DNA of 64,000 nt from Symsagittifera roscoffensis. Taxonomy: Eukaryota > Xenacoelomorpha > Acoela > Convolutidae. This document shows, piece after piece, positions 11,093 to 26,000 of this stretch (the first letter of the stretch is position 1; each line of letters begins with the position of its first letter). The notes below the pieces were generated by a model. It had not been told where the DNA came from and made no database searches. It saw only the letters and a list, made by a program, of their open reading frames with translations. A program made the position numbers and the translations under genes. The stretch is from contig NC_087062.1 of the NCBI RefSeq assembly GCF_963678635.1, forward strand, positions 15,303,789 through 15,367,788. Direction: 5' to 3'.

Positions 11093-14000
11093 CTAGAACA
11101 AACATCATTTTACATTTCACTAGGAAGAATACTCACTATTACGAACAAGGTAAGCCTTTTAAGAACATACCAAAGTCCACTTTGAATACATTATACGTAC
11201 TTAAGATCTGATCGATTTATAAAGTAATTAATGATTTGTCCGAGCGGATGCCTTAATTATTTAATTTAATGGTAATGAGACTGTTATCAAACTTCACCAA
11301 TAATTGTATCTTTTCAATTGCCGCGCCTCCATCCGAAGTAAATCATAGACGCATTATTATCTCGTTCAGTCAGCTCATTAGATACACTCAACCAAGAGCT
11401 TAAGATAAAGCTAGGCGCCACAAACTGAAGTTGAACAACTATTCAAAAATATATTATTGGGTTTAAATATAAAGAATTGCATGTACCAAAGTCTGGTTTC
11501 ATCCAAGTAACATACGACTTCATACCTCAGACACTTGGTCTCTACTTCTGACTAAACGAACTTGAAAATGATAATTCAACTGGTAATCGCAGACTGTCGC
11601 AATTTAGCGTTCATTTGGTGTTCATTATGACCTACAGGCTTCCCAAATAAGAGAGACGTTCACAAACTGAAAAGCTCGTACCACTATGGTAGTCAGTATT
11701 GATAATAGACAGATTACCTCTGCCTCTAAAGTAGGGGCGGATCTAGCATTTTCACAATGGAAGAGCGAACCTTCAAAACAACACAAAAATTTGGTCATAA
11801 GCTTTTTGGTCGACAAATATCTGCACTGCAGGTCAGGTGTTCGATTTTTGCAGGGAAGAAGTTTTTGGCACCATTGTAGATTAGCATCAAGCCCGAAAGA
11901 ATATCACGTGAATATAGATTGGTATGGACTACTTAGATAATTGGAGTTCAAAAACAGCCAATCGAAGATTGAAACGAGCAATTAACGCAAGTAAACACAA
12001 AACATAGCCAATCGAAGATTGGAAAAAAGTAATGGACGTAAGTAAACAAAAAAACACTCACTTTGTTTAAAAAATCTTTCGATTTTCAAAGAAAAAAATA
12101 GATGCCTCTTAAAAAAGAGAATTTCTAAAACAATTTATGATTGGCACTTTTTTGATAACATGGACCTAAGTTGAGAAAACTGGATCAATAGGTAAAGTTT
12201 TTATTCCGCTGGGAATCAAAAAATAAATTCCACTTTCGAGACCAGAAAAATTTCATGTTTTTTGCGCCATTTCCACGTTTGTATTTGGAGAAAACTATTT
12301 ACATTACTTTCAGTAGATTAATTTCTTTTGAACTCAAAAAAAGCATATATACCTAAGTGCATTCATAAATGCATCAATATCTATGAATGCACATCTGTAG
12401 TTATTGGAGAGTTTTAAGACTTTTTAGGACTGAAAAAAAACAGCAAGACCTACATAAGAGTCTTCGCTACGTCCATTACTCTTAAACAAAATGGATCTCA
12501 CAAACGCCTTAAGATAAAAAAAAAACTTATGTCAACGAAACTCCACCACGGCAAATGACTAACCCAACTTTTAACCGAATGCAAACATTGAATTTAGCAA
12601 CAAACTACTCAATTTTTCATGGAGGAAATCCAAAAAACATAACAACACTGCTCTTGCTCGTACATCAGGGCGAAGCTCTAAATGTTGCAACTGCACTCAA
12701 AGGCCGTTTTAATAGTTTTTTGTTTGAAAAATTGAAGAAATAGTCGAAGGCAAAATAAAGTTTTTTTTAAATTATCCTTCCACACGCTAATGCAAACTAC
12801 AAAGGGACGTGTTTAACAAGACTGCTCGTACACCAGGGCATACAAGTTATGTTCCGACTGCTATTCAATCCATATCGAATAGTTTTTGGGAGAAGAAAAC
12901 ATTGAACATCAATAAATTTCGGACAATATCAAAGATCAAGTGCGAAAATTTGAGTCGTACGAAATTAAAATGACCGATTAGCTAGCCTCAATTCAATTTG
13001 GAACATTTTTAATCTGCGGGATAATTCGCTGCGCATAAATAATTTGCGTTAGGCTCTCAGCGTTATGAATAAAATTCTTCAAAGCGCGCATAATTTAGTC
13101 CAGAATATCTTTTTACATTTGAGCTCAGGAAGTCAATATCTTCGATAAGCAACAAATTTTTTGTTGAAACTGTTTGTTAGATCGCCGAAAATTGACTGAT
13201 AAAAAACAAAAGCACGCCAGGCATAAGCATTCCATATTCTTCGAAAATCGGAACAAAAATACGACCTAACGACTTGCCTCAATCCAATTTGGAACGCATT
13301 AACCCGCCGCTTATGCATGTTATAAAAACGCATATCTCGCGCCTTAATTATCCATTGATTGTGCGTTAATTGAATTTGAGCTGAGAAAAGCAATATCTTT
13401 CAGATGGTATAAAACAATCCGTCAAAAATGCTTAGTTAAAAAGTTGAAAAGTGACTGAATAAAAAACCACTTTCTTCGAAGGTCGGAACAAAAGAGGGAG
13501 CATCAGGATAACAAGAGGCATTTTCTACATGGCAAAAATGACTTAATGAAACAAACAAATCTAAGACGAATTTGTGAACAAAGTAAGCATGTTTGTTGGT
13601 TTAATTTTGATACGCATGCTACTCTGTACTTCGCTTCGTTTTCTGTTTACGATAGTGTTTTAAGAGCAGTTGTGTTATCGGGGACCGTATCTTAAACATA
13701 AAGACAAAATACCATAAAAATTGAAGCTTTTGAAAGAAACTTTAATTAAAAATAAGCCAATCAGATTTCACAATACTATTATCCACCAAAATTTTCCGGC
13801 TCTCTTCATTTATAAAATATCCGTAATTTGGTTGAAGAGGAGCAAAGAAAAGAACTGTCTAGGTTATTTCTTTAAAATTTTGTTCCAAAATACTAGTAAA
13901 AATGAATATATAGTCATGCATCAGCCAATAATGCCGAAGCCTTCTACCAGAATTGTATTTCCACTTTTTCCAGAACCACGACAGGAAATGTTATTCCGGA

Positions 14001-17000
14001 ACTGCAAACTTAGCTACAAAAAGCACGCGATTACGCCTAAATAAAGCTAGGTAAGTTTATGCTCTTTTTTTTTATCTATTTGCTATTTTATACAGCCCCG
14101 TTTTATCATTTACACTGGAGGAGGAGTAAAAGAAAAGAGCCATAACTAGTATTGTTAGTTCAAGTGTAATGTACCTCCTGTATGCCTTGTCGCAGTCCTT
14201 CTGGCTCCTGGTGGCCACCCACTGGGCCTCCTCCTCCTTCTGGAACTTCATGAACATCCTCTCCTTCTTCTCCTGCTCACTCTTCATCCGCTTCCACTCC
14301 TCAAACGCGTCCTTGTCCTTCTACAAAACACAGCACACATCAATCATTATTTGAGAAGTAACTTGAAAAAAGATACATGACAGACAAACAACATGCAATA
14401 TATGAGCAATTTCACCCAGGGGCGGATCTAGGACTTTCTCGAGGATGGGGGCGGATTTTGAAAAAAAAAAGATTATTTTGTCGACCTTTTGTTTTAGATA
14501 GACCAAATTGATTTCCTGAGCTCTCCTAAATCACTATAAAGACCCCATTTTGACCCAATCTTCTGCGCCGCAGGCAAACTTTTGAAAAAACAGGCCAAAA
14601 AAGCGTTTTTATGCACTTTTTGAAAAATTTCGACCAAAAAATTGCGTTTTTTCGGCGCGCGCTCCCCCCTCAAAATTAGTATATATTGGCGCCAAAGTCG
14701 CCTTCAGAAAAATTTTAGGGTCAGTCCGCCAAAAATGGATATCTCAAAATAGTACAAAGGGGGACCCTTTGGGTCCGCAGGGGGTCGAATCCCTGAGGGG
14801 AGGGGCGTCCGCCCCCCCCAAATCCGCTACTGATTTCACTGTCTTAGAAAAGAACAGTGGCCCACTATCTAGCAAAACTATTTTTGCAAAGTATCAAAGC
14901 TTCTACAAGATAAAACATAGCCAACTGACAGTTGGAAAGAGCAATGAACGCAAGTAAATAAAAAACACTGACTTTGTTGAAAAACTCTTTTGAATTTCAA
15001 AGAAAAAAATAGATGCCCCTTAAGCTCTTCAAATTTCTGCAACAATTTATTATTGGGGCTTATTTGATAACACTAACCCAACTTGAGAAAATTGTATCAA
15101 TAGGTCAAGTTTTTATTCCGCTGGAAATCTAGAAATTAAATTCAACTTTCAAAATTGTTCACGTTTTTTTTTCGCAACATTTCCACGTTGGAATTTGAAG
15201 AGTGCTATTTATGTAACTTTCAGCAGATGTATTTCAGTTGGACTCAAAAAGTGCATATATACCTAAGTGCATTCATAAAAGCATGAATAAGTATGAATGC
15301 ACATCTGTAGTTATTAGAGCATTTTAAGACTTTCTGAAAAAAAAATTCACCTTTATAGGACCTTTATAAGACCTTTATAAGACTCTTCACTACGCGGCTT
15401 CCTGAAAAACGCGGCTGAGATCGAATTAAGTTTTTTTTTCACTTTTTCTAAGCCATAAATACATAAACATAGCCATGAGATAGTTGGATAAGAGTCAATG
15501 CGCGCGAAGAAACAGAAAAAAAAACGTTAACTTTAAAATCAAAAAAGATGACCTTCAAGCTATTTGAATTTCAAGAACAAATTATGACAGGCTCAAGAAA
15601 AATTATGACTTTTTGATAACAATAATCCCATTTGAGAAAACTGGATTGATTATATATTTGGTAAAGTTTTATTCTGTAGGGAAATCTGAAAGATGTGTGA
15701 TTTTTTTAATTTTCAGATTTCCCTACAGAATAAAAACTTTACCTAATAAATAATCGACTTAATTATTTTTTGCACACTTAAAAAAGTTCTAAGACATTTC
15801 AGATAAACTCAATCTTATTTGAACGAGATCACAGGGGTCTTTATTCTAGCGTATCTTCAAAACAAAAACCGCTTTTTGCCTAAATTCAAGCCATTTTAAA
15901 TATTGAGCTTCAGAGTTGATTGCTATTAGGTAATCACATTAATTTCATTTCAGTTTTATACACTCGAATACAATTGAAAAAGCAAGTATTTATTTCGAGC
16001 TTACCTTTCAAATTGTTTTCAAAGATTTGGGATTGTAAAAAATATCATTTAGTGAATCCTTTTCCGTTATAAGCATGAATTAAACATGTATACCGGACAA
16101 ACTTGATCCAATTAATAAAAAGAAATGAAAAAAGTCACTCAGAGGTAACTGTCGCTGTGCAAGTAGCACAGAGTTCCGACCACATTATACGCAATTTTTT
16201 TTTTAAAAAATAAAATTTTTTCAAGTTTGTTGTTTTTTGTGCTTGGTCTGATGAGAGGAAAAAACAAAAGCTTTAGACACTAGTATATAAGTCATACTCG
16301 AGAACAGTTTTCGTCGAAAAATCAAAGTAAAAACAAAAATTGAAATCTTGCATTTTAGCTTTATACCCTTGAAGACAATTGAGATGCAAGCATTTAAAAA
16401 AATATCATTTACTGAAACCATTTCCGTTATACCGGACAAACGTTGATCTAATATATAATAAGAAATGAAAAAAGTCAATCATAGATAACTGTCGCTGTAC
16501 AGGTAGGACTGAAAGTTCCGACCACATTACTACGAAAAACTAAAAAAGAAATAATCATATTTTTTCAAACTTGGTATTTTTGTGATGAGGAAATACAAAA
16601 GCTTATAACATTAATATTATAGTCATACTCGACAAAAATTTCATCGAATAAACAAACTAAAAACAAAATTAAACTTAGTTAAATTTTGCATTTTTTGATA
16701 TTTTGTAACACTTGTTTTGCCAAAAATTCTTCAAAACTTATTTTACGTTGCTGAGACTAAAAATTGTTGTGCTATTATAACTTAAATATTAGCTCGCAAT
16801 TGGACTGAGCAAAAATTAATCTAAACAGTGAAAAAACATATATGCAAAGAGGCGAACCTGCGCATCGCCAACACTATCAAAAACACAAAATAGCAGCTCT
16901 ATAAAGTGCAATACGAAAAAGAAAAATAAGCCTCGAATAAGTAAAAAAAATATCTGCGACGTCTTGGATTCCATCCGCGACCTATAGATTATAAGTCTCA

Positions 17001-20000
17001 CGCCTAAACACTCAACCACGAAAGCCTAATATACCACTAACCCTCGCCACAAATAAGCAGAGAACAGGCTACGAATTTTCCAATGCTCTAGATAGTAATT
17101 ATAGCAAAAGTGCCACAAAAAAATTTCGATTGAACACTTTTACTTGTGGGTTAGGTTGGCAACAAAGAGAGTTCGTGCTAAACACGTAACGCTCGCAAGC
17201 TGGCTAGTGTAACACTCCAGCCATTCTGATCATTATTGGCGGCATCTGATTTTGCGCCGAAAAACAAAACAAAAAACAATACCCGAAGACATAATCCTCC
17301 CCACTTTCAGTCGTCAGAACAAAAATGGCGAAAAATTGTAACATTTGAGGCGCCGCTAAAACGCATTTTCTGTTTCTTCTTAGAGCAAACTTTTTTACGG
17401 CTGAAACTATTTAGTTATTCTAAGGAAAAAAAACATCTGAGCCCAAAACGTCTTCCCTCAATTCACTTTATTCATTAACATTTTTTTCGCGTCTTAGGGG
17501 AGAATTTGTAGATGAGGGCAAACAAAACCAAGCATAGAAGTGTTAAGTTAACATAAAACAAAGCAAACAGCATTACTTTATTCAAAAACTTGGTTTGTTA
17601 GGGTTCATATTAAACTACGGAAAAATCTAACTTCATTTTCAGCTATCTAAAACAGTTAACAATATAATCCGTCCTAAAGCTAACAAATTCAGTCCAAACC
17701 TCGACACCAAACGCGTCATCGTAGATCTAAACCAATGAAATTTAAGTAAAGTTTCTTTAAATAAATTTAAGATTCACGACTCATAAAACTCATCGTGTAT
17801 TTTAATTTCCTTCAAATTTGGACCACCAGGAGCTTAAGTATTTCACGTAAAAAATACAAAGACGTGGCGACTACTCACATCCTTGTCTTCCTCTTGTTCC
17901 TGTAGTTTCTTCACTGCCTCCCGTTGTTTCTTTCGCTGCTCCTTCGCCTCCGCCTCCTTCTCACGACACCAGGCCTAGAAACAGGTTCGGAATCCACTCG
18001 ATATTTACAGGTGAGTACTGCCCCATACTAAGGCTATATTTAGATTACAAGGATTTGATAATGGTACTGAGCCCCTTTTGCAACAGAGGAGGCATATACT
18101 TTAAAATATCCGATCTACTGACCTCAAAGGCTTCCCGGTTCTCCTTTTCCTTCTGCTCCTTTTCATCCTGTTCCTTCCGCCTCTTCTCACTCTCCTCCCT
18201 CTGTCTCTGCCTCTGCAACTCCTTCGCCTCCTCGATCATCTCCGCACTCCTGTGACCCCTGAAGACCAAAACATAATCAACAATGTCATTTTTAAATTAA
18301 TGCAATGTTCAGGTGTCTCACTGATCTCGTAACGCATTCAAATAAAAGTCTCAAACAAGGATAGCCGATTACTTGTTGAAGTTTTTGTTTGTACGCGGTG
18401 AGATGAAAATAAAAAATAATACAAACTTGTAAATAAAAATTAGCGAATTAGGCATAATCGACATCATTTTTCAAAAAAAAATAAATTAAAAAAAAGAAAT
18501 TAAAGATTTTTTTTTCACAATAACTTTCAAATACATTTTGGAAGTTTTTGCTAAGGTAGCGCCAAGATGAGCTGAACTGTTGCCTAGGAAACGCTAAATA
18601 GCTTTCATTTTAGTAAAATCAAGTTTTCTTTAGCCAAAAAGTTTTCAGATAACGAATGTTACTCAATCGCTTCACTAAACCGGAAAATTTTCAGTCAACA
18701 AGCAGAAAAGGGAATATCATTAATAAATTTTGAGAAGTGAAAAGAAATTCTTATTCTTATTAGACGAAACATTAATTAAACCTATAACGATGCTAAAAAT
18801 AAGAACGAAAACATAGCCAACAGACAATTGCAATAAGTGTCAAGGAATGAATTCAAGAATACCGAGAAAACAACGACTGAGCACTTGGAAGCATTTTCGA
18901 AAAAAAGTATTCATGACTTTGAAGCTCTATGAATTTCAACCGTACTTTTATCAATTTTTTTTAACTAAACACGATCTTTTGTGTACAAATTACTATAGTT
19001 ATTTCTTAGATCCCTAGCCCGATTGCATTCTAAAGGTTTTTAAAAAATCTTTTTCAGTTTGATACTTAAATTTACAGTACACAGCAAGGCTCAATTCCAT
19101 GCTTTTGTCACATTTTAAACTGGGTGGTCGGCGTTTTCCACCACCTTTTTGGAAGTGCGCGCGCAGCGCACGAGTTCAGTCGAATTTGAACAAGCAGTCG
19201 CGAGTTTTTATTGTATACAATCAAACGGATATGAAAGGAATCTCGCAAAGTTAACTCCATTTTTCCTCGGCTTTTCCATTATGACTTGCTTCCCAAGCTA
19301 AGGAAAAAACAAAATTGGAAACTCAATTTTCACTGGGAGAAATCCAACTTTTTTCCGGAAGAATCGAGGAATTAAAAAGAGAATGATATAATTTTAAAAA
19401 CTTTAAATGGTTTTATTTTGTCTTCTACCATAGCCGAGCGTAAATGTTTTGGTCCCACACGCCGAATGGCCAGATTCAAATCCCGATCGGAGACAAAATT
19501 TTATTTTCTCAACTTGCTCATTTTTGAAAGTGAAACATTTCAAAATTTTCAATCTGTTGATTCAGAAGGGTTGGTTGTCGAGTGTATCTGTCGGGCACTC
19601 CCAAGCGGAGTAGACAAATACGAATCTTCAATCATCCAAGACAAAAAAAATATTTTGAAAAATTAATAAAAAACGTTCAATTTCAATCGAAATGAAACAT
19701 TCATATGTCCTAAGCTAAAAAAGATAAACACCAGCGGTTTTCAGTGTCATCACTCATTTGATAAAATGCTTCGAATGGGAAAAAATTGGAGGTTGCTCAG
19801 TTTTATTTAAAGAAATTGAATTGCTTCCATTTTTGTCTTCTGTGTTATTGAAATAATTTTATATCCTTTTAAAACATATGTCTCCTATTGACTTCACTGG
19901 ACATTAACTGTGGTAATACTAGAACCTGATAGTAAAATGGTAAAGCAATTACCCAATATACCAGATGAGTCAGTTCGAGTCCCAGATACGAGTTAAATTT

Positions 20001-23000
20001 TTTGAACTTTTTTTTACTTTGATCGATTTGAAGTTATTGCATTTTTTTAAATAAAATGGTCTGCAATGTCTTTCAAATGATTGAAATTTCACTTATATAT
20101 CAGGCTGTTTCGTATTGCCGCAGGGGCTTGAGTGGAACAGCCCTACAGACAATTTTTCATTTAGGATTCGATCGTCAAATACACATGTGGTTCGGTAGTT
20201 GAAATTATGAATTTTGTTAAAACTATTTTAAGGTGCTTGGCACAGTTAGTAGAACGGGTGATTGGAAAGCAATACGCTAGGGTTCTTATACAGGTGACGT
20301 TCGTATACAATGCACTATATCCAACTGAGATCTGTAAGCAACCGAGTCACTGATCGAGTGCAAACAGCAAAAAGCTAACAACACTAACCACGCCTCGCGC
20401 CTGCCCCTGGTTGCCAACAGATCACTGTTTCCAGAAAACTTTTTTAATTCTTCCTTGACATCGGAGCTTGAAAATAACAACTTCTTTCGATAACACCAAT
20501 ATTGATTGAGTACTCACCTATCAATTGCAGAGAGAGCTCGAGGACGTGGAATGGATATAAAACTCCCAGCGTCCATTTGAAAACTCTGTGAGGGTGGTTT
20601 CAAGGAACACTTTAAATTAGGATAGAATTAAGTATGTCGAAACTAATGGGATAAGACAAGCAATCGAGAAATGATAACGAGCATTCTAAATAATTTAAAC
20701 GTTTGAAAATTTCTCGGAAAACTCGCCTTCTATAATAATGCCACGGCAAATCAATTTTACAAGTAGCCAGTAAAGCTTCAAGAAAAGCAGATTGTCAACT
20801 TTATCGCAAAAAAATCAAATTTTGAGCAACACTTTTTCGGCCAACTAACAATCAAATTCAAAGAAAATCACATTATTCGATGGAGTATCAATATACATTG
20901 AATAATTAATTTTGTAAAAAATTGGATCATCAAAAATAGCAGGACTTGGTACTATCGCAGCTTACTTGCATTGAGACGATCATTAAGGCGCCTTTTAATT
21001 TTTTTCAGTCGCGTCTTCGAAGGTTTAACTGGTGATTATGTTCAAAACAAGAGTTATTGTTCTTCAGTAAAAAATGACTCTTTTAGCGGTGCATTTGAAG
21101 AAAAGACCTGTTAAAAATTTGCTCATAAAACAGTAACAGATCCTAGACAAAAACAAAGCCACCTGAAATTTATTACTTAACAAGTACAAAACAAGCGCTA
21201 CAAGACTAATACGCTCCGATTATTTACTTGAAAATTATCAGATAAATTTCACCGAAAGTTTTTTTTTTGGTTCTGACCTTAAAGCTCAATTACGCATGAA
21301 ACAAATATTGAATCAAACTCATTTCAGTTACCGAAGTTATCAAGAAAAAAGTTAAGCAAAAACTATAAAATAAGTTTAAAAAATTCTTGGATGTTCAAAA
21401 TTTTTAAGAATTTCCCCTAAAAGGCTTCAACGAGGACCAATTAAAGAAAGTTGATTTCACTCCGCCAAAAAAGCACTTTTTTGTGAACATAGGGCGCAAC
21501 AGCAGTTCTCCGTGAAGAGCTGTACAGGTCGTATGTTGGTCCCTTCCTTTGTCGATTAATCGTCTCAAAAAAACTTGATAAATTCAGTAAAAAAAATAAC
21601 ACTTAAGACAAGCGAGTTGAATGTAAATTCAATGCAAAATTTATTGATTCCAGTTACACACTGACCTTTGACAGCCTTATTTGTTAAAAAATACATCAAA
21701 AAGAATATTTATTGAATGTTCCTTTTCTAAGATTGGCACTTAGACAGTTAAACTAACCAATGGCTCGCACTCAAATTTTACTACTATCTCCTGGTAAATA
21801 TGAACAGCTTTATAAGATCAGTTTATCACGGCCGGATTTCTACCCATCTTATGGTATCGAGCAAAGAATAACCGCTTCTAAAGAACTAAATCAAGGATTA
21901 AGCGGATTTTGTACCTGGTAGTGAAATTCACCCCTTTGCAAATAGAATTCCCAGAAACGTTTTTTTTTTACGAGTCCGAAGATTTAGATCGAACAGATAT
22001 TTTCTACTCTGCAAGACCATGTAATCGGGGAAAATAGCCTCTTCGACCATATGATAAATTTCAAAAGCGCTCTCCCTCAAAATTAGTTTATTTAGACGCC
22101 AAAAGATCCTCTTTAACAAACTTTATGGTTGGTTAGCCAAAAATATGTGTACAAAATTTATACGAAAATGACCATTGGAAAAAAAACGAGAACCAAAACC
22201 TATATATTTGCCGATTAACAAATAACTGCAAATCTAAAATAGCTAACAAAATCGAAAGTATTTATGAGCACAAAGATATTGTGAAAAACACACGGATTTT
22301 TTTCATCATCCAGTTTCATAGAACAAATTACTAATTTCACCTTAAAGTCTCTTACTTTTTTAAATACTTTTATGACAGACATTTTGCAACATATCGAGTC
22401 AGCTAAGAAACATGCATCAATCGAGAATTTGTTCATTCAGCTACGCATTATTAAAACATCCATTTTTGACAGTAAACGTCGAGCGCAATTTTTCCAGCCA
22501 TTTTTATTTTCACATTCAGAGCAATTTTTATTTGAGTTGGTATTTTTAACCCTGTGTTTTATTTAAAAAATCAAATCAAGTCAATTCAGACTATTTCTTT
22601 AAAATATACAAAAAAACACCCGACTTTTTCAAAGTCAACTGAGTCTCTTACTTCATTGAAGTCAACTCAGACTAAATATATATAAAAAAAAACGATATAA
22701 TTAGGAGAAACTCCGCTTTTTCGTTCATTAGTTTTTAATACATTTTGACTGAACTGGCACATGGAAACAATCAAGGTTCTCAAAAACCCGAGCTCAAGTG
22801 CAATTTAAAATCTTTAAAATATGCAATGCTAATTTTCAACAGAGAAGAAGCTGCGCTTCGCAAACACTAGAGAGAAAACGACAAAAAGCCGCTTTATAAC
22901 CTGCGACCTCGAGAATTGGCGCTTCACGCACTGCCCTCTCGGTCACGAACGCTTAACAATCGTCAAACACAGGTCAAATAAAGCAGCAACTTATTCTAAT

Positions 23001-26000
23001 AAATTGCCAATGCGATGCGGCACCAAATACAAACAGACACAATTTTGCAAGTAATAACTTAGAATATTACAAACTGAAGGCATCCACACTAAATTTGTAT
23101 GTAGTAAATTGGAAAGCACAGTATGCATATCTGCATCAAGTCACATTATCTATACATTTACATTTGAAAAATTTCGAAATATATTGAGTAAGAAAGTTTC
23201 TGAAATCGAGTTTTTATTATGGTTGTTGTTTGAAACAAATAGCTTTTTTCGGATCATTGATGAACTAAAAATGCATCAACTTTGTTAACTTATTACTATT
23301 CGAATGTTAAAGCACATGCAATCAAAAAGCCATAAAGGTGCCACCAATGTTTGCGACTTAGATTAGAAAAAAAAGAGTCGATCTATTACACTTAAGTTCG
23401 CTAGTGTAAACATAGCCAAGAGGCAGCTGGAAAAGAGTCAATGAACGCAAGTAAACAGGAAAAAACACACTTTTGAAAAAATCTCTTTTGCATTTTTTGG
23501 GGAAAAATAGTTAGCCTTAAAGCTATTTGAATTTCAAGAACAATTTGTGATTGACTATTTTTTGGATAAAATTGACATAATTTGAGAAAACTGGATCAAT
23601 AGGTTTGAAATTTTATTTCGCTGGGAAATCTGATATCAAAATTCTATTCTCGAAATTAGAAGTCGAGCACGTTTTTCATGACGTTTACACTGTTGCTGTT
23701 CGATAGAAGAATTTGCTTTCCTTTTAACAAAAGAAATGAACTGAACTGAAAAAGAAATCAAAATTCAAACAGCAAAAAGGTAAATTTGAGACTGAAAAAA
23801 AATTTCCTTCCAAAACACGAGCATCAATTTTATGGTGTAACGGGTGGTTTTACAAGGCTGACTATTAAGACCAAATATGTTTGCCATGGCCTTATAGTCC
23901 GTATGCCAATTTTCATAATCGAATAATGTGAACAAATTTTTCATTTGAATAATTTTGCAGATGGGGGGGGGGGGGGAGCTAAAAAATCATCCCGACCTAT
24001 ATAAGAGTCTGAACTACGTTCATCTACTCAGAAAAAAGTGCAATACAAAAAACTTGACAAAAAAGTACAGGTACCTAGATAGTTTGTCGTGTCCTGCTGA
24101 TTTGGGCCTCGGCGGAGGGTTTTGATACGAGACAGGCGGAAGTCCGTTTCGCAAAGCTGCTTTCGAATTCGGCGCTGACATAGGTCTGCTTTTCCTCTCT
24201 GATTTATCCTCCCGTTGAAATTCATTTGATCTTGAATTTGTGTGTTCCGTTTCACCTGGACAATAACAAATATTCAAATCAGCGAATACGATTTTCTTCT
24301 AATTGCATTGATTATTGCATGGACTAATTGCATTGATTATTGCATGGACTAATTGCATTGATTATTGCATGGACTAATTGCATTGATTATTGCATGGACT
24401 AATTGCATTGATTATTGCATGGACTAATTGCATTGATTATTGCATGGACTAATTGCATTGATTATTGCATGGACTAATTGCATTGATTATTGCATGGACT
24501 AATTGCATTGATTAGCCGCCGGCTGATAAATATAGTTTTAAATATTTACAGTTCTTCACGTATTTTGGGTCTGTGAAAACGTCAGCCCATTTTGAGAAGA
24601 ATTTTAAAACGTGTTAATTATTGCAAAAACTTTTCACCTCAAAAAACCCTCAACATTGTTAAGGAAAGAGCTTATACTTATGAATTTTGAGCAATTTCTT
24701 GCACTGACTGAAGAAACATATACAACGCGCCATTTAATTTAGCGCAAAAGTTTATTGGCCTTGGAATATACATAAACATTGTTGAATTTAAGACAGCATG
24801 TAATTTCTGAAACCTTTTAATGGCAATCGCCTTTCCTGAAAAAAAAAATCACTAATTGACTCTTTACTTCATTCAGCTTTACTCGACTTCTGTTTTCTTT
24901 TTTTTAAAAATCCGAAGCACGGCTCAAATGGCTTTAATATGCCACCGAACATGACACTCTACGAGTTCTGTTTGAAGTAGTCAAAGTGCATTGAGAAAAA
25001 AAAAACAAATAAGCCATTCGGGAAGTGGCCGGAGCAATTAAAAGAAACAAAGAGACTGCAAAACAATAGCCTGAGCAAATGTATTTTTGCTGAAATTACT
25101 GTGTTTTTCTCTAACGGACCTGAGTTGGACTTCTTGCTGTCATTCAGACCGAGGATATCTTCGATGGATGATTCTGAGGCTGTTTTAGATTTGGAGGTGT
25201 CTTCGTTTTCGCCAAACAGCTCGAACTTTCCCTCCTTCTCAACCAGAACACAGCCTGCTTCCTGCTCTTTTGTCTCGTCGGAGGTCGCATTTGGAGCAAC
25301 TCCGTCTTGAGTAGTCGTCGAGTCCGGAGACATCGGCGGGTTGTCGGGAGGCGCCTCGAAGTCGATCAGGTTTTCTTTGAACTTGATGCGCTTCTCTCGT
25401 TCTTGTTGAGGCTGAGGTTGTTTGGCTAGATCTTGATTTGCCTAGAAAAAAGTTTTAGTGGGACCAGTTTTCATTCATTTTGAGAACGAGACGAATGTAT
25501 TGAGACGCCATTCAAAACAAAAAAAAGTTCTACGCGTAAGGAAGAGGAAGATAAATTTTCACTTCATAGAACGTACCTCAACTCTTTGTCTCCCAATGAA
25601 TCATACTTTCAAAAAAAAACAATAACACATTGCTTGATCATGCACAAAGAAAACGGACCCGCTCCAAAACTAGACAACTAAGAGCAGGCTATTGTATTAG
25701 ACAAATGGTGCTTTTGGAAATTGTGGTAGTGGGCTTAATAGATTTTATTTCAGAGAGCGATGCGGTCTTTCACCCTAATAATAACCATAGTTCGCGCCAT
25801 ATTTTGAGACGATTTATTCACAAGGGAGAGGGAAAAAATACGAACTGTTTCGCTCTCTATGGTAACACTGTTGCGCCCCTGGTTTAGAAGAATATGCGTT
25901 TTTTCGTTCAATTTTCTGGGCTGGGTAATGTTGCAAAACCGTCGGATCATAGTGAGCTTCGAATATCTACGGCTTCGAAGCAGACTTAGCCACTTTTCCA

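Noticed and set aside
24028-24255. The alternative frame of CCDC181 exon 4 starting MKRNTQIQDQMNF
   Set aside because: It is open by chance. Exon 3 and exon 5 phases and the RPMSAP/RPKSAG content favour the other frame.
24302-24514. A CRISPR array or protein repeat
   Set aside because: The 25-bp units are directly adjacent with no spacers and carry no open frame across the array.
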